From: Prorocentrum cordatum
Taxonomy: Eukaryota; Sar; Dinophyceae; Prorocentrales; Prorocentraceae
Assembly: GCA_963575745.1 (NCBI GenBank)
Contig: CAUYUJ010014360.1
Span: 476,379 to 540,378 of the forward strand
Direction: 5' to 3'
Length of the DNA: 64,000 nucleotides
The translations under genes and the position numbers were made by a program. Shown in pieces: positions 28,161 to 40,160 of this stretch. The notes beneath the pieces are model-generated. The model made no database searches, had not been told where the DNA came from, and saw only the letters and a list, made by a program, of their open reading frames with translations. Each line of letters opens with the position of its first letter. The first letter of the stretch is position 1.

Positions 28161-28900
28161 TCGATTCGTGCTGTTGGTGCTTCTCCTCCTCCTCATCCTT
28201 CCCCCCTTCCGCGTCCTTCTCTTCATCTGGATACTGTAACAAAATCGGACCGACACAAAGTAAACATCTCGAAGAATCGGCGGGTTTGGAGGATATCTCG
28301 GACACCGTGGCCTTCTCAGAGCGTTCAAGAACGCTCTGAGAGCGTTCCAGAACGCTCTGAAACGGATTCATCCTCGTCCTAGCCCCGTCCGAGATGCACA
28401 TCCCAGGGCCTCTAAAAGCCCAGTGACGCGGAGAACCCAGGCCGTCGTAACGATATCGGGACCCCCGAGGTCTGGGTCCTGAGCCCCACAGATTTCTCCT
28501 GGGGGCGTGCTTTGAAGAGGACGTCGAGGGGAGTCTGGCTGACGTGGCGAGAGCCCTTTGGACGCCCAAAGAGGCAAACAAATTGAGCGGAAAGACGCGA
28601 TATGTTTCCCAAACCCAGGGCAACGGAAGAATGGGAAAGGGATGACAGGGGCCCGTCCCACACAGCTCTCCCAAGCCGGGCAAGCAAGAGGGCATCAGAT
28701 TGACTGACCCCGTCTCAACAGACACTCATTACTTGCGACCCGCAGGCCCAGACAGGCCCAGGCTGCTTGTCTCCCCATCCAGTCTACGGCCACAGGTCAG
28801 ACAAGTGCAAGAGAACCCTGGGCCCAAGCACATACCATCGTGACGTCCACGCTGAGAATCGTAAAAGGCGTCAACAGAGGCGGACGACCCCCAGTTTGGA
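28161..28900. other. Unassigned region with two tandem dyads
   Basis: 28317-28338 and 28339-28358 are adjacent hairpins: AGAGCGTTC and GAACGCTCT with 2-base centres AA and CA. The rest (28360-28900) is non-repetitive, with no recognisable gene on either strand. Confidence 0.6.
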
Positions 28901-29000
28901 NNNNNNNNNNNNNNNNNNNNNNNNNNNNNNNNNNNNNNNNNNNNNNNNNNNNNNNNNNNNNNNNNNNNNNNNNNNNNNNNNNNNNNNNNNNNNNNNNNNN
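28901..29000. other. Assembly gap (100 N)
   Basis: Exactly 100 N, flanked on the right by a TCC-rich tract. The true length is unknown, so linkage across it rests on the scaffolding. Confidence 1.
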
Positions 29001-29075
29001 CCTCCTTTTTTCCTCCTCCTCCTCTTCCTCCTCCTCCTCCTCCTCCTCCTTCTCCTCCTCCTCCGGGCCTGCCGA
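29001..29075. repeat. (TCC)n microsatellite next to the gap
   Basis: CTCCTCCTCC run immediately right of the gap. This kind of sequence commonly breaks assemblies. Confidence 0.9.
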
Positions 29076-29239
29076 CGGAGCCCTCCCTCCCTGTGCACAC
29101 GAGGCCCGGTTGCTGCGGTCGGCTCCTGGGCCCCAGGGGAGTGCTCGGCGCATCACCTGGGGCTTGCCCAGCCCCGGTCCCTCGGTGGCCTCTCCAGCTC
29201 CTCTGCGCTGCCCCGCATGGCGCCGAGCTGGTCCGCTGG

Positions 29240-30005
29240 AACCTCGCCCTGCTCATCTGCATCGACTTGGCACGGCGCAGTGTGGTTGCATTGCATTGCG
29301 TGCCGTTGCAGCACCGAAATTGCAATGAACTAGATTGCGCTGCTTTGTAGCGCACGGTGTCGACGTGCGTTGCATCACGTTGAAGGTGTATCGCGCTGCA
29401 TCGCATCGCCATGTTGAGAATTGCGTGTCTTTGAACTTAATTGCGCTGCGTTGCTTAATTTGGCAGCCTGGCATTCGTTGCAGAACATGTGCCAGCCTTG
29501 GAACTGGTTTCAACGTGCACAGTTACACGGTGCAGTGGATGTGCTTTGCAGCGCGTGACTGCACATTGGCACTGCATTGCAAGTGCGCCCGTTTGATGCT
29601 GGGTTGCATCGCGTGTCTTCGATTCCACGTGCTGCATCACGATGCGTTGCATTGCCCGTCGTTGCTCTGCTTTGCGTGGCGCTAGCTGTGCACAGCATTG
29701 CTGCGCGGTGTAATGCAATTGCAGCCCAGCGCAATGCATCACACAACATCGCTCTTGTAACGCGATGCATCGCACCGTACTGCGCTCCACCGCAAAGCGC
29801 AGTACGTCAAATCAACCTGAAAATAACAGCAGCGTGAAGCAAACCAAAACGCACAACACACAGCAAACCAAAGCACTTCTAGGTCGGTAAGTAGCGCAAG
29901 CGACAGAAAGCCTGAACTCGGCAAAACGAAACAACGCAAACCATAGTTATCTACGGTACACGACTGCAACACAACGCAATTGAAAGACAACACGATGCGC
30001 ATTGC
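29240..30005. repeat. TGCATTGCG/GCGTTGCAT degenerate repeat region
   Basis: Dozens of close variants of TTGCATTGC, GCGTTGCATC and GCATCGC on both strands, without a fixed period. No gene seen. Confidence 0.6.
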
Positions 30006-31298
30006 GTGGCAAAATCTGGCAGATCAAGACAACGTCGCTCAAACTCAAAGAAGAGCTCAGCGCCGTGTCCTGCCCGCGTCCTGCAACATCAGAACTCCCT
30101 TATTAGCTGTGGTTTTGCCTGCTCCGAGCACCAGCCTGCCGTCGGTATTAGGTGCAGCTCGTATTCAGCTTGCCTCCAACTTGGCTCCATCGGTCGGAAT
30201 ACCCCAGTTGGAATCAACCTGGTACGACACAAGGATGAAACCATGAAAGGCGAGCTTGGCGTCCAATGCCGATTTTCGTTTCAAGCCTGGGTGCTGGACA
30301 ACGGCCCATGGGTCCTCGCCGCCGCTTGATCCAGGTCGCCCTTCGTGACGTAGCCAGTCACCCTGCGGGGCCCCGTGCGCGCGGGCTGAGTCGTGGTATT
30401 CCCATTCTCGGGGCTGTTCAGCTCGGCCTCGATCAACACAGTCTCGACAGCGCTCAAGTTGATCTTGGTGTTTTTCTGGACTCCCCCTTGAAGCTCTGCG
30501 CTGCTCAGCCGGGTGACGAGCTCCTCGCCAGTGACGGGCGAATCGGGAGTCTCTGCGTCCGTGCCTGGGGGGCGGGGGCTTTTTCAGTGTCTACGAACGA
30601 AGCTTGCCTCAGACACCATTGGCCAGGCCCGTGCTGAGCCAGGCTGCGAGTGGTGTACAGATCCCCCATGCCCCAGGAGAGTCCACACACACCTACGGGT
30701 CTGGCCTGGTGTGCCGTCGGTCCAGATGGATGTCCCAAAGCCTACCTCCATCAGTCCTCCCTTCGTCTTTACTCCATCTCTGCTCCTCGCCCCCTTCTTC
30801 CTGGGAGAGTGGAGGAGAAATCTCGTGAGACTCTTGAGCCCTCGATTGCGCAACATCCGTCTCTAAGCGTGCTCGCTTACCACCTCGTCTTAACGTGTGA
30901 TGGTGTGAGTGACACGGCGGTCCTTCGATAATCCGAAGGTCAAAGCGGGATCATAAGAGTGGGGATGCGGAAGGGGACACCGTATCCTGGACACGATTGG
31001 GAACTTTGCTTGGCGTGTCGCGGCGATAACCCCGGCGACACGCTATGCCGTGCGAGCTAATAGCGTGTCGCTCCGCTCCGCGTGGCGGGAGGCTGGGAAA
31101 AACTCGGGCGGCCGACGCCTGGGCACCGGTACGCGGTTAGCGCGTCGCGCCGAAGAGTGGAGGGCCAGAACTGGCAACCCGACACGCTCAGCACAGATTC
31201 CTGACCGTAGCATGCGCTCAACCCAACAAGGCATCCAAATCTCTGGGCGTAGGTGGTCACGGGCTCGGCTCGTCCAAGACAATCCGTTCTCCCTGCGC
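30006..31298. other. Unassigned region
   Basis: Non-repetitive, moderate GC. Plus- and minus-strand frames of 70-120 aa overlap and none has a recognisable domain. A GTGTCG-rich dyad (TAGCGTGTCG, CGACACGCTA) lies near 31030-31070. Confidence 0.4.
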
Positions 31299-31600
31299 GG
31301 GGAAACATGATCGACACCCGGACCCGGGAAGGGGTCCAGACATGTGAAGAATGGGAACTGCTCAAGACACCAAAGTTGGGCGACGGACAAGTGCAATGCT
31401 CAAGGTAGCGATCGTGATGTACAGTGCCAGAGACTGTGCTGTGCTGTGCTGTAACGAACTGAGACGCGCCATGCCGCGTTGAAGTGCTGTGATATTTTGC
31501 ATTGTGGATCAGGCCGTCCGTGGCGTCAGAACCCCGATCGAAGTGATCTGGATCGTGAGCTCGAGCTGCCTTAACGCATAATTCAGGTCTGGCCGCAATC
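31299..31600. repeat. 430-bp family, divergent copy
   Basis: Header GAAACATGATCGACACCCGG, then CAAGTGCAATGCTCAAGG and GATCGTGATGTACAGTGCC, much diverged from copies elsewhere. A second degenerate fragment may extend to about 31830. Confidence 0.55.
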
Positions 31601-31954
31601 GAAACGCGTGGAGCGCTCGACCAGCTCGAGCTCAAAACCCGAGTCACTTCGGAAGCGGGACGAACAGAAAGGGGGCGGATCTGACCATGTTTGTGCTCTG
31701 TTGCGTCGTGGACTAAATCTCCTGTGGCACCCGAATCCTGGCAGAACTGAGCTGGGCCGCAAGCTGGAGCTGCCTGGGCGCATCGCTCGCCCGAAGCTGA
31801 TTGCACTCGAGGCATCATGGAAGGATTTTGTTCCGCAGCAAATCGAAATTAGGATGGCGAGTCCAAACCGAGGCGACATGCATCGAGAAGGGGCGGGCCG
31901 AAACGCCGACGACGACAATGACAGCGGACGGCGACGACCGCGACCGCGGCTCCA

Positions 31955-32335
31955 GCTCGGGGCCACCATGTTAGGTATCCAACTGGGTGACCTGGACACG
32001 TGAAAACACGTGGTTCCAGCTCGGGGCCACAATGTTAGATACCTCCATGGAAGACCTGGAAAATCACCAGCCGAAGAAACTGTATCAAGTTATTACACAT
32101 CTGGTGTGGATGTGTTGGCTTTGTCCGGCACTTGTGGGCCCCCACACTGGGGGCGCCCAGGCGAGAACATGTTAGATACCCCCCCTGTGGGTGGCCCGCA
32201 CACGAACAGCCACGTGGTTCCAACTCGGGGCCACCATGTCAGATACCACTCTGGGTGGCTTGGGCACGTTTAAACATGAGGTTCCAACTCGGGGCCACAA
32301 CGTTAGACACATAGCACCCCGCAGTTGCGAATAAG
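31955..32335. repeat. 64-bp repeat family, array 1
   Basis: Units contain CAGCTCGGGGCCACCATGTT, AGATACC and GGCCTGGACACGTG, about 64 bp, degenerate here. Confidence 0.8.
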
Positions 32336-32459
32336 AGTGAGGGGGTGGCGGGGATGTCGGCAGTCTGCGAGGCTCTGAAGAAGCCCGCCGCAGGCGCAAA
32401 CATTTTCAAGCTATACAACGAACCCACCGCGGGCGCCGATTGTTTGTGAAAACAATGTA

Positions 32460-32655
32460 GGTGGGTCGCGGGTTGGGTCGCAGGTGGACTGCGGGTGGGT
32501 CGACGGTGGGTCGCGGGTGGTTCGCGAGCAGGGCGCGGGGTGGGTCGCGCGCGGGTGGGTCGCGCGGCTGGGTCGCGGGGTGGGTCGCGGCTGGGTCGCG
32601 GGGTGGGTCGCGGGGAGGGTCGCGGGTGGGTCGCGGGCCGGGTCGCGGGGGGGAC
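32460..32655. repeat. GGGTCGCGGGTG tandem repeat
   Basis: About 18 units of 10-12 bp (GGGTCGCGGGTG, GGGTCGCGGCTG) on the plus strand. Confidence 0.9.
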
Positions 32656-32678
32656 GACGACAACAAACAACAACAGCG

Positions 32679-32724
<46 letters not shown>

Positions 32725-32759
32725 CTACTACAACTACAACTACAACTACAACTACAACT

Positions 32760-32790
<31 letters not shown>

Positions 32791-32800
32791 CGCAACAAAC
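32656..32800. repeat. (AAC)n/(ACTACA)n microsatellite
   Basis: CAACAACAAC runs flank an ACTACAACTACA core at 32723-32762, a compound trinucleotide repeat. Confidence 0.95.
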
Positions 32801-32934
32801 AGACTCCTCACCACGGATCCCAACTTTAGCCACGCACCCAGGGACAATGAATGACCGTTCGGCCCCCTCACTCTGATCTTCCTGGTTGGCCTGGACATAT
32901 GAACACACATGATTACAGCGAGGAGCAAGAGGCA

Positions 32935-33425
32935 ACCTTCTTAGATACCCCCCTGGGCGACTTGACACGTGAAAACACGTGGTTTCAGCTCGGGGCCAAC
33001 ATGTTAGATACCCCTCTGGGTGGCCTGGACACGTAACAACACGTGTGGTCCACCATGTTAGATACCCCACAAGGGTGGCCTGGACACGTGAAAAGCACGT
33101 TGTTCCAGCTCGGGACCATCATGTTAGATACCCCTCTGGGTCGCCTGAATACGCGAAAACACGTGGCTCCAGCTCGGGACCCCCACGTTAGATCTCCCCT
33201 TGGGTTGCCTGGGCTTGTGGGAACACCTGTTTCCAGCTCGTGGCCATCACCTTGGATTCACCTCTGGGTGGCCTGGACACGCGAAAACACATTGTTCCAG
33301 CTCGGGGCCCCAATGTTAGATACCTCTATGGGTGGCCGCGACGCATGAAAACACCTGGCTCCAGCTCGGGACCACCATGTTCGATACCCCGATGGGAAAT
33401 CTGGACAACCACCAGCCGAAGAGGC
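32935..33425. repeat. 64-bp repeat family, array 2
   Basis: About seven units; TTAGATAC recurs at 32941, 33004, 33058, 33124, 33188 and 33316. Consensus elements are GTTAGATACCCCTCTGGGTG, GCCTGGACACGTGAAAACAC and GTGGTTCCAGCTCGGGACC. Confidence 0.9.
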
Positions 33426-33499
33426 TGCGTCAGATTATAACACATCTGGTGTAGATGTATTGATTATGTCTGGCTCGTGTGGGCCCCCACGCTGGAGGC

Positions 33500-33870
33500 G
33501 TCCAGACGACGACATGCCAGATACCCCCCCCTGTGGGTGGCCTGCACACGTAAAAACGCACGGTTCCAGCTCGGGGATGCCATGTTAGACATCCCTCTGG
33601 GTGGCCTGGACACGTGACAGCACATGGCTCCAGCTTGGGACCACCATGGTAGATAGTTACCCCTCTTGGTGGCCTTGACACGTGAAAACGCTGGGTTCCA
33701 ACTCGGGGCCACCATGTTGGATGACCCACCGGGTGGCCTGGACACGTGAAAACACGTGGTTCCAGCTCGGGGCCACAATGTTAAATACTCCCCTGGGTGG
33801 CCTGGACACGTGAAAACACGTGGTCCATCTGGGGACAACCATGTTAGATTGCCCCCTGGGCGACCTAGCG
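33500..33870. repeat. 64-bp repeat family, array 3
   Basis: Continues the family after a unique stretch (33425-33500), ending where CGAGACATCC units begin. Confidence 0.85.
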
Positions 33871-34141
33871 CTTCGCCGGAGACATCCTCCTGATTTTGGC
33901 CCCCAAGACAAGGACAAAACAAACGTTTCGCTCGAGAAAACCTTCAAACAATTCTGCAAAACAAGCGTTTCGCTCGAGACATCCGCAACAAACGAAACTG
34001 TGCACTTTACTCGGGATTTCAAAAGCCAGCGTTTCACTCGGCACATTCTCAACATTTAATCCACCGGCCCTCTTCGACTCGGTACGTATTGCACATTTAT
34101 CCGCCGGCCCTCTTCGATCTTGGCACCAGGGACAATCGACC
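33871..34141. repeat. CGAGACATCC repeat, copy 2
   Basis: Three AACGTTTCGCTCGAGA units (33920-34050), then two CCACCGGCCCTCTTCGA-type segments leading into the 430-bp header at 34142. Confidence 0.75.
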
Positions 34142-34515
34142 AACATGATCGACCCACGAACCTGGAAAGGGATTGAGAACTGCGAGGCATGGAACCGTTT
34201 CTAAGCATATCAATTGCAGATGCAATTGGGCGATGTTAGGGGGACATGCCAGGGGGACGCGCCGCGGAATGTCCCAAGGGGCGCGCCACGGGACGTGCCA
34301 GGGGACGTGCCATTGAGACGCACCGCGGGACGTGCCAAGGGGACGCGCTACCGAACGTGCCCGTGGACGTGCCACGGGACGTGCCAGGGGACGTGCCGCG
34401 CGACGTGCCAAGGGGACTCGCCACGGGACGCGCCACAGAACGTGCCAGGGAACTTTCCAGGCGACGCGCCATGGGACGTGCCAGGGAATGCGTGAGGGAA
34501 CGTGCCACGGGACGT
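34142..34515. repeat. 430-bp family, copy 2 (truncated)
   Basis: Header CATGATCGACCCACGAACC followed directly by about 20 of the 12-13-bp GACGTGCCA subrepeats; the central body is missing. Confidence 0.85.
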
Positions 34516-34925
34516 CCCTGACCCAGGGCCAGGATCTCTCGTAAACTAGACTGCGTCCGCGCTCCCAGGGCCGCGCTCCCTCGTGAGTTACGTTGTGTCC
34601 GCGCTCCCAGGGTCACGTTCCTTAGTAAGTTACGCGGTGTCCGCCCCCCAGCGCCAGGATCCCTCGCAAATAATGCTGCGTCCGCCCTCCCTGGGCCACG
34701 AATCATAATCAATTCCGTTGTGTCCACGCTCCCAGGGCCACGATCCCCCGTAAAGTATTAGGCGTCCGCTCTCCCTGGGCCACGATCCTTCGTAAACTAT
34801 GCTGCGTCCGCGCTCCCAGGGCCGCACTCCTTTGTGAATTACGCTGTGTCCGCGCTCCCAAGGCCACGTTCCCTAATAAACTACGCTGCAATCGGGCTCC
34901 CAGAACCACCTGGGCATCCTGGGGC
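34516..34925. repeat. 42-bp repeat array 1
   Basis: About ten units of about 42 bp: CGCGCTCCCAGGGCCACGAT, CCCTCGTAAATTACGCTGCG. Same family at 46105-46910. Confidence 0.9.
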
Positions 34926-35029
34926 GCCCAGGCCGCTCAAGTTCTGCAGAATTACGCTACCGAGGAACCCCACATACTTATATTATGGCTGGAGTGATGA
35001 GAGCTGAAGCGAAGCATGTGAGAATGATG

Positions 35030-38000
35030 TTAGTGGCCGTTGCCCCGCCGATACCGCTGTGCCCTGGACGACCGTCACGGATAGCGGCCGCGGTGAGAGA
35101 CCACCCCCTGCGCACCCCCTTATGGTGTCGAGAATATGCCATGCCTGCTGCGCCCTGGACGGACCGCACGGATAGCTGGCCGCGAGTGGAGACCACCCAG
35201 GTGCCAGCGGTCTTCGAATTCGAGGAATATGACATGCCTACTGTGCCCTGGGACGACAGTCACCGATGCGGCCCGCCCGGTTAAGAGGACACCCCCTGGC
35301 ACCCCCTATGGTGTCGAGGAATTGCCATGCCTGCGTTTGCCTGGACGACCGTCACGGATAGCGGCCGCGGTGAGAGACCACCCCCTGCGCACCCCCTACG
35401 GTGTCGAGAATATGCCATGCCTGCTGCGCCTGGACGACCGCCGAAGCTAAGCTGGCCCGCGGTGAGAGTGAGGTAGGACCACCCCCTGCGCACTCCCTAT
35501 GGTGTCGAGAATATGCCATGCCTGCAGTGCCCTGGACGACCGTCACCGATAGCGGCCGCGGTGAGAGACCGCCCCCTGCGCACCCCCTCTGGTGTCGAGA
35601 ATATGCCATGCCTGCTGTGCCCTGGACGACCGTCACGGATAGCGGCCGCGGTGAGAGACCACCCCCTGCGCACCCCCTTATGGTGTCGAGAATATGCCAC
35701 GCCTGCTGTGCCCTGAACGACCGTCACGGATAGCGGCCGCGGTGAGAGACCACCCCCCGCGCACCCCCTTATGGTGTCGAGAATATGCCATGCCTGCTGT
35801 GCCCTGGACGACCCCGGGGGTCCAAACGGGGGGGGATAGCGGCCGCGGTGAGAGACCACCCCCTTGCGCACCCCTATCGGTAGGTCGAGAATATGACATG
35901 CCTGCTGTGCCCTGGACGACCGTCACGGATAGCGGCCGCGGTGAGACGAACACCCCCCTGGGCGACGTCACGGATAGCGGCCGCGGTCAGAGACCAACCC
36001 ATGCGCCCCCCTAGGTGTCGAGAATATGCCCATGCCTGCTGTGCCCTGGACGACTGTCACGGATAGCGCCCGCCCCGGTAAGGAGACCACCCACTGCGAA
36101 CCCTACGCTGTCGAGGAATATGCCATGACCTGCTATGGCCTGGCAACCGTACGGATAGCGGCCGCGGGGGAGACCACCCCCCTGCGCACCCCCCTCATTG
36201 TGTACGAGAATATGCCATAGCCTTGCTGTGCCCTGGACGACTGTCACGGACGGATAGCGGCCGCGGTGAGAGACCACCCCTTGCGCACCCCCTACGCTGT
36301 CGATAATCTGCCGTGCCTGCTGTGCCCTGGACGACCGTCACGGATAGCGGCCGCGGTGAGAGACCACCCCCTGCGCACCCCCTATGGTGTCGAGAATATG
36401 CCATGCCTGCTGTGCCTGGGCGACCGTCACGGATAGCGGCCGCGGTGAGAGACCACCCCCTGCGCACCCCCTATGGTGTCGAGAATATGCCATGCCTGCT
36501 GTGCCCTGGACGACCGTCACGGATAGCGGCCGCGGTGAGAGACAACCCCCTGCGCACCCCCTATGGTGTCGAGAATATGCCATGCCTGCTGTGCCCTGGA
36601 CGACCGTCACGGATAGCGGCCGCGGTGAGAGACCACCCCCCGCGCACCCCCTATGGTGTCGAGAATATGCCATGCCTGCTGTGCCTGGGCGACCGTCACG
36701 GATAGCGGCCGCGGTGAGAGACCACCCCCTTGCGCACCCCCTATGGTGTCGAGAATCTGCAATGCCTGCTGTGCCCTCGACGACCATCACGGATAGCGGC
36801 CGCGGTGAGAGACCACCCCTTGCGCACCCATATGGTGTCGAGATATGCCATGCCTTGTGTTGCCCTGGCAATCCGTCACGGATAGCGGCACGCACGTGGG
36901 AGACCACCCCCTGTAGCATCCCTATGGTGTCGAGAATATGCCATGCCTGCTGTGCCCTGGACGACCGGCACGGATAGCGGCCGCGGTGAGAGACCGCCCC
37001 CTGCGCACCCCCTATGGTGTCGAGAATATGCCATGCCTGCTGTGCCCTGGACGACCGGCACGGATAGCGGCCGCGGTGAGAGACCACCCCCTGCGCACCA
37101 CCTATGGTGTCGAGAATATGCCATGCCCTGCTGTGCCCTGGACGACCGGCACGGATAGCGGCCGCGGTGAGAGACCACCCCTTGCGCACCCCCTCCGGTG
37201 TCGAGAATATGCCATGCTTGCTGTGCCCTGGACGACCGGCACGGATAGCGGCCGCGGTGAGAGACCACCCCCTGCGCACCCCTTATGGTGTCGAGAATAT
37301 GCCATGCCTGCTGTGCCCTGGACGACTGTCACGGATAGCGGCCGCGGTGAGAGACCACCCCCTGCGCACCCCCTGCGCTGTCGAGAATATGCCATGCCTG
37401 CTGTGCCCTGGACGACTGTACAGGATAGCGGCCTTGGTGGGAGACCACCCCTGCGCACCCCCTATGGTGTCGAGAATATGCCATGCCCTGCTGTGCCCTG
37501 GACGACCGGCACGGATAGCGGCCGCGGTGAGAGACCACCCCTTGCGCACCCCCTCCGGTGTCGAGAATATGCCATGCTTGCACTGTTGCCTGACGACTGT
37601 TTCATGATAGCGGCGCGTCAGTGAGAGACCAGCCCCTCGCCTCGCTCTGGTGTCGAGAAATGTCATGGACCTGCTGGCCTGGACGACCGTCACGGATAGC
37701 GGCCGCGCGGAGAGGAACCACCCCTGCGCACCCCCTTATGGTGTCGAGAATATGCCATGCCTGCTGCGCCCTGGACGACCGTCACGGATAGCGGCCGCGG
37801 TGAGAGACCACCCCCTGCGCACTCCCTATGGTGTCGAGAATATGCCATGCCTGCTGTGCCCTGGACGACCGTCACGGATAGCGGCCGCGGTGAGAGACCA
37901 CCCCCAGCGCACTCCCTATGGTGTCGCGAATATGCCATGCCTGCTGTGCCTTGGACGACCGTCGCGGATAGCGGCCGCGGTGAGAGACCACCCCCTGCGC

Positions 38001-38150
38001 ACCCCCTCTGGTGTCGAGAATATGCCCTGCCTGCTATTCCCTGGACGACCGTCACGGATAGCGACCGCGGTGAGAAACCACCCCCTGCGCACCCCTTACG
38101 TTGTGGAGAATATGCCATGCCTGCTGTGCCCTGGACGACCCTCACAGATT
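35030..38150. repeat. 90-bp satellite array (about 35 units)
   Basis: Period is exactly 90 bp where well preserved (GTGTCGAGAATATGCCATGC at 36476, 36566 and 36656). Each unit contains ACGGATAGCGGCCGCGGTGA, hence a NotI site, and ACCACCCCCTGCGCACCCCC. Units at both ends and at 35820-36280 are more diverged. Because 90 is a multiple of 3, long open frames run through all frames; they are not genes. Confidence 0.95.
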
Positions 38151-38345
38151 GTGCAGACGTCTTGGGTGTATGATGCAGTGAACATGCGTCTTGTGTGTGC
38201 GAGTGTGTGCATGCGTGCGGCTGTATGTAGACGCGTGTCTCATGCACTTGCCGTGCATGTGTTGACCGCGGGTTGAGGAGATGAATGAAGAGGAGGAGGG
38301 GAGGAGGAGACGCGGGTGCGCCGCGGCAGGGAAGAAAACCAGAAC
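38151..38345. other. GT-rich and unassigned stretch
   Basis: GTGTGTGCGAGTGTGTGCATGCG region and a GAGGAGGAGGGGAGGAGG tract. Nothing gene-like. Confidence 0.5.
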
Positions 38346-38714
38346 CCCACGAAACATGTGGGGAACAAGCGTTTCGCTCGAGGCGTCCTCATATACTTGG
38401 CGCGCAGGGTGCACCGTCCTAGAGCGGGCATGCAAAAAGTTCACTTTCTTCATTATCTGACGAATTTCAAAGCCTCCAGGCCTCGTCTATCGCGAATTCT
38501 GCGCAGAACGCTCCGCACACAGTTTTTCACAATGGGAAGCCTGTGTCTGCGGACCCCGTTATTGATCGAGGATCCCACATCATGGGCCGTCCACTTTCCT
38601 CGAGCAGGCACGCGCGAAACATATTCTTTCCACGCCGAATTGGACGTTATCTCGTTGCTTATCGAGCGGGAATTCGCCAGCCCCCTTCAAATTCCCTGGG
38701 GGTAAAACCAACTA
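38346..38714. repeat. Composite module, copy 1
   Basis: One AAGCGTTTCGCTCGAGGCG unit, then a module with CGGACCCCGTTATTGATCGA, GGATCC and TCGAGCAGGCACGCGCGAAA, ending at the 430-bp header. Other copies: about 41108-41345, 46925-47190 and 51220-51440. Confidence 0.8.
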
Positions 38715-40160
38715 ACATGATCGACCCACGAACCCGGAAAGGAATATAGAACTGTAACACATGGCAGCGTATTCAAAGACACCTGACTGGGTGACGGGCA
38801 AATGCAATGCTGAGTGTATCGATCTTGATGTACCCTGCCGAGGGCTGTACTGTGCTGCACCGTGCTGAATTGCGATGTGCCATGGCGCGAGTGTGCTCTA
38901 TAGCGCCGTGGATCGAGTCCTCCTTTGCATCCGAGTCCTGACCGAACTGATCTGGATCTTAAGCTCGAGCTGCCTGAACACATAGCAGCTGCCCCAGAGC
39001 TAATGGACAGGGGAACATGCCAGGAGGACGCGCCGCGAAACGTCCCAAGGGATGCGCCAGGCGACGTGCCAGGGGACGTGCCATGGGGACGCACCGCGGG
39101 ACGTGCCAAGGGGACGCGCTACGGAACGTGTCAATGCATGTGCCACGGGATGTGTCAGGGGACGCGCCGCGCGACGTTCCAGGTGGACTCGCCAAGGGAC
39201 GCCCCACGGAACGTGCCAAGGGACGTGCCAAGTTGCAATGCTGAATGTATCGATCTTGATGTACCGTGCCGAAATCTGTGCTGTACTGCGCCGTGCTGAA
39301 TTGCGATGTGCCATGGCGCGATTGTGCTCTATAGCCTCGTGGATCGAGTCCTCCTTTGCATCCGAGTCCTGACCGAACTGCTCTGGATCTTAAGCTCGAA
39401 ATGCCTGAGCAAATAATAGCTGCCCCAGAACTGATTGACAGGGGGACATGCCAGGAGGACGCGACGCGGAACAGTCTCAAGGGACGCGCCAAGCGACGTG
39501 CCAAGGGACGTGCCATGGGGACACACCGAGTCCTGACCGAACTGATCTGGCTCTTAAGCTCAAAATGCCTGAGCAAATAGTAGCTGCCCCAGAGCTGATT
39601 GACAGGGGAACATGCCAGGAGGACGCGCCGCGGGACGTCCCAAGAGACGCGCCAGGCGACGTGCCAAGGGACGTGCCATGGGGACGCACCGCGGGACGTG
39701 CCAAAAGGAGACGCGCTACGGAACGTGCCAATGGACGAGCCACGCGACGTGCCAGGGGACGCGCCGCGCGACGTGCCAAGGGGACGCGCCACGGGACGCG
39801 CCACGGAACGTGCCAAGGAACGTGCCAAATTACAATGCTGAAGGTATCGATCTTCATGTACCGTGCCGAGGGCTGTGCTGTGTTGCGCCGTACTGAATTG
39901 CGATGTGCCGTGCCGCGATTGTGCCCTATATAGCGTTGTGGATCGAGTCCTCCTTTGCATCCGAGTCCTGACCGAACCGATCTGGATCTTAAGCTCGAGC
40001 TGCCTGAGCACATAGTAGCTGTCCCAAAGCTATTTGACAAGGGGTCATGCCAGGAGGACGCGCCGCGCGACGTCCCAAGGGACGCGCCAGGCGACGTGCC
40101 AAGGGACGTGCCATGGGAACGCACCGCGGGACGTGCCAAGGGGACGCGCTACGGAACGTG
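38715..40160. repeat. 430-bp family, copy 3 (three to four tandem units)
   Basis: Unit bodies start near 38804, 39237 and 39833, with a shortened unit at 39356-39530. Each ends with 12-13-bp GACGTGCC and GACGCGCC subrepeats. Spurious frames of up to 350 aa run on both strands. Confidence 0.9.

Noticed and set aside
28901-29000. Long X-containing frames across the gap
   Set aside because: They are created by unknown bases and have no meaning.
35037-38276. Long open frames (up to 313 aa) through the 90-bp repeats on both strands
   Set aside because: The period is a multiple of three, so every frame stays open. Both strands are equally open and the units diverge without codon bias.
38959-40011. 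350-aa minus-strand frame rich in ARPLARPLGTSRG
   Set aside because: It is a reading of the GACGTGCC 12-13-bp subrepeats of the 430-bp family, also open on the plus strand.
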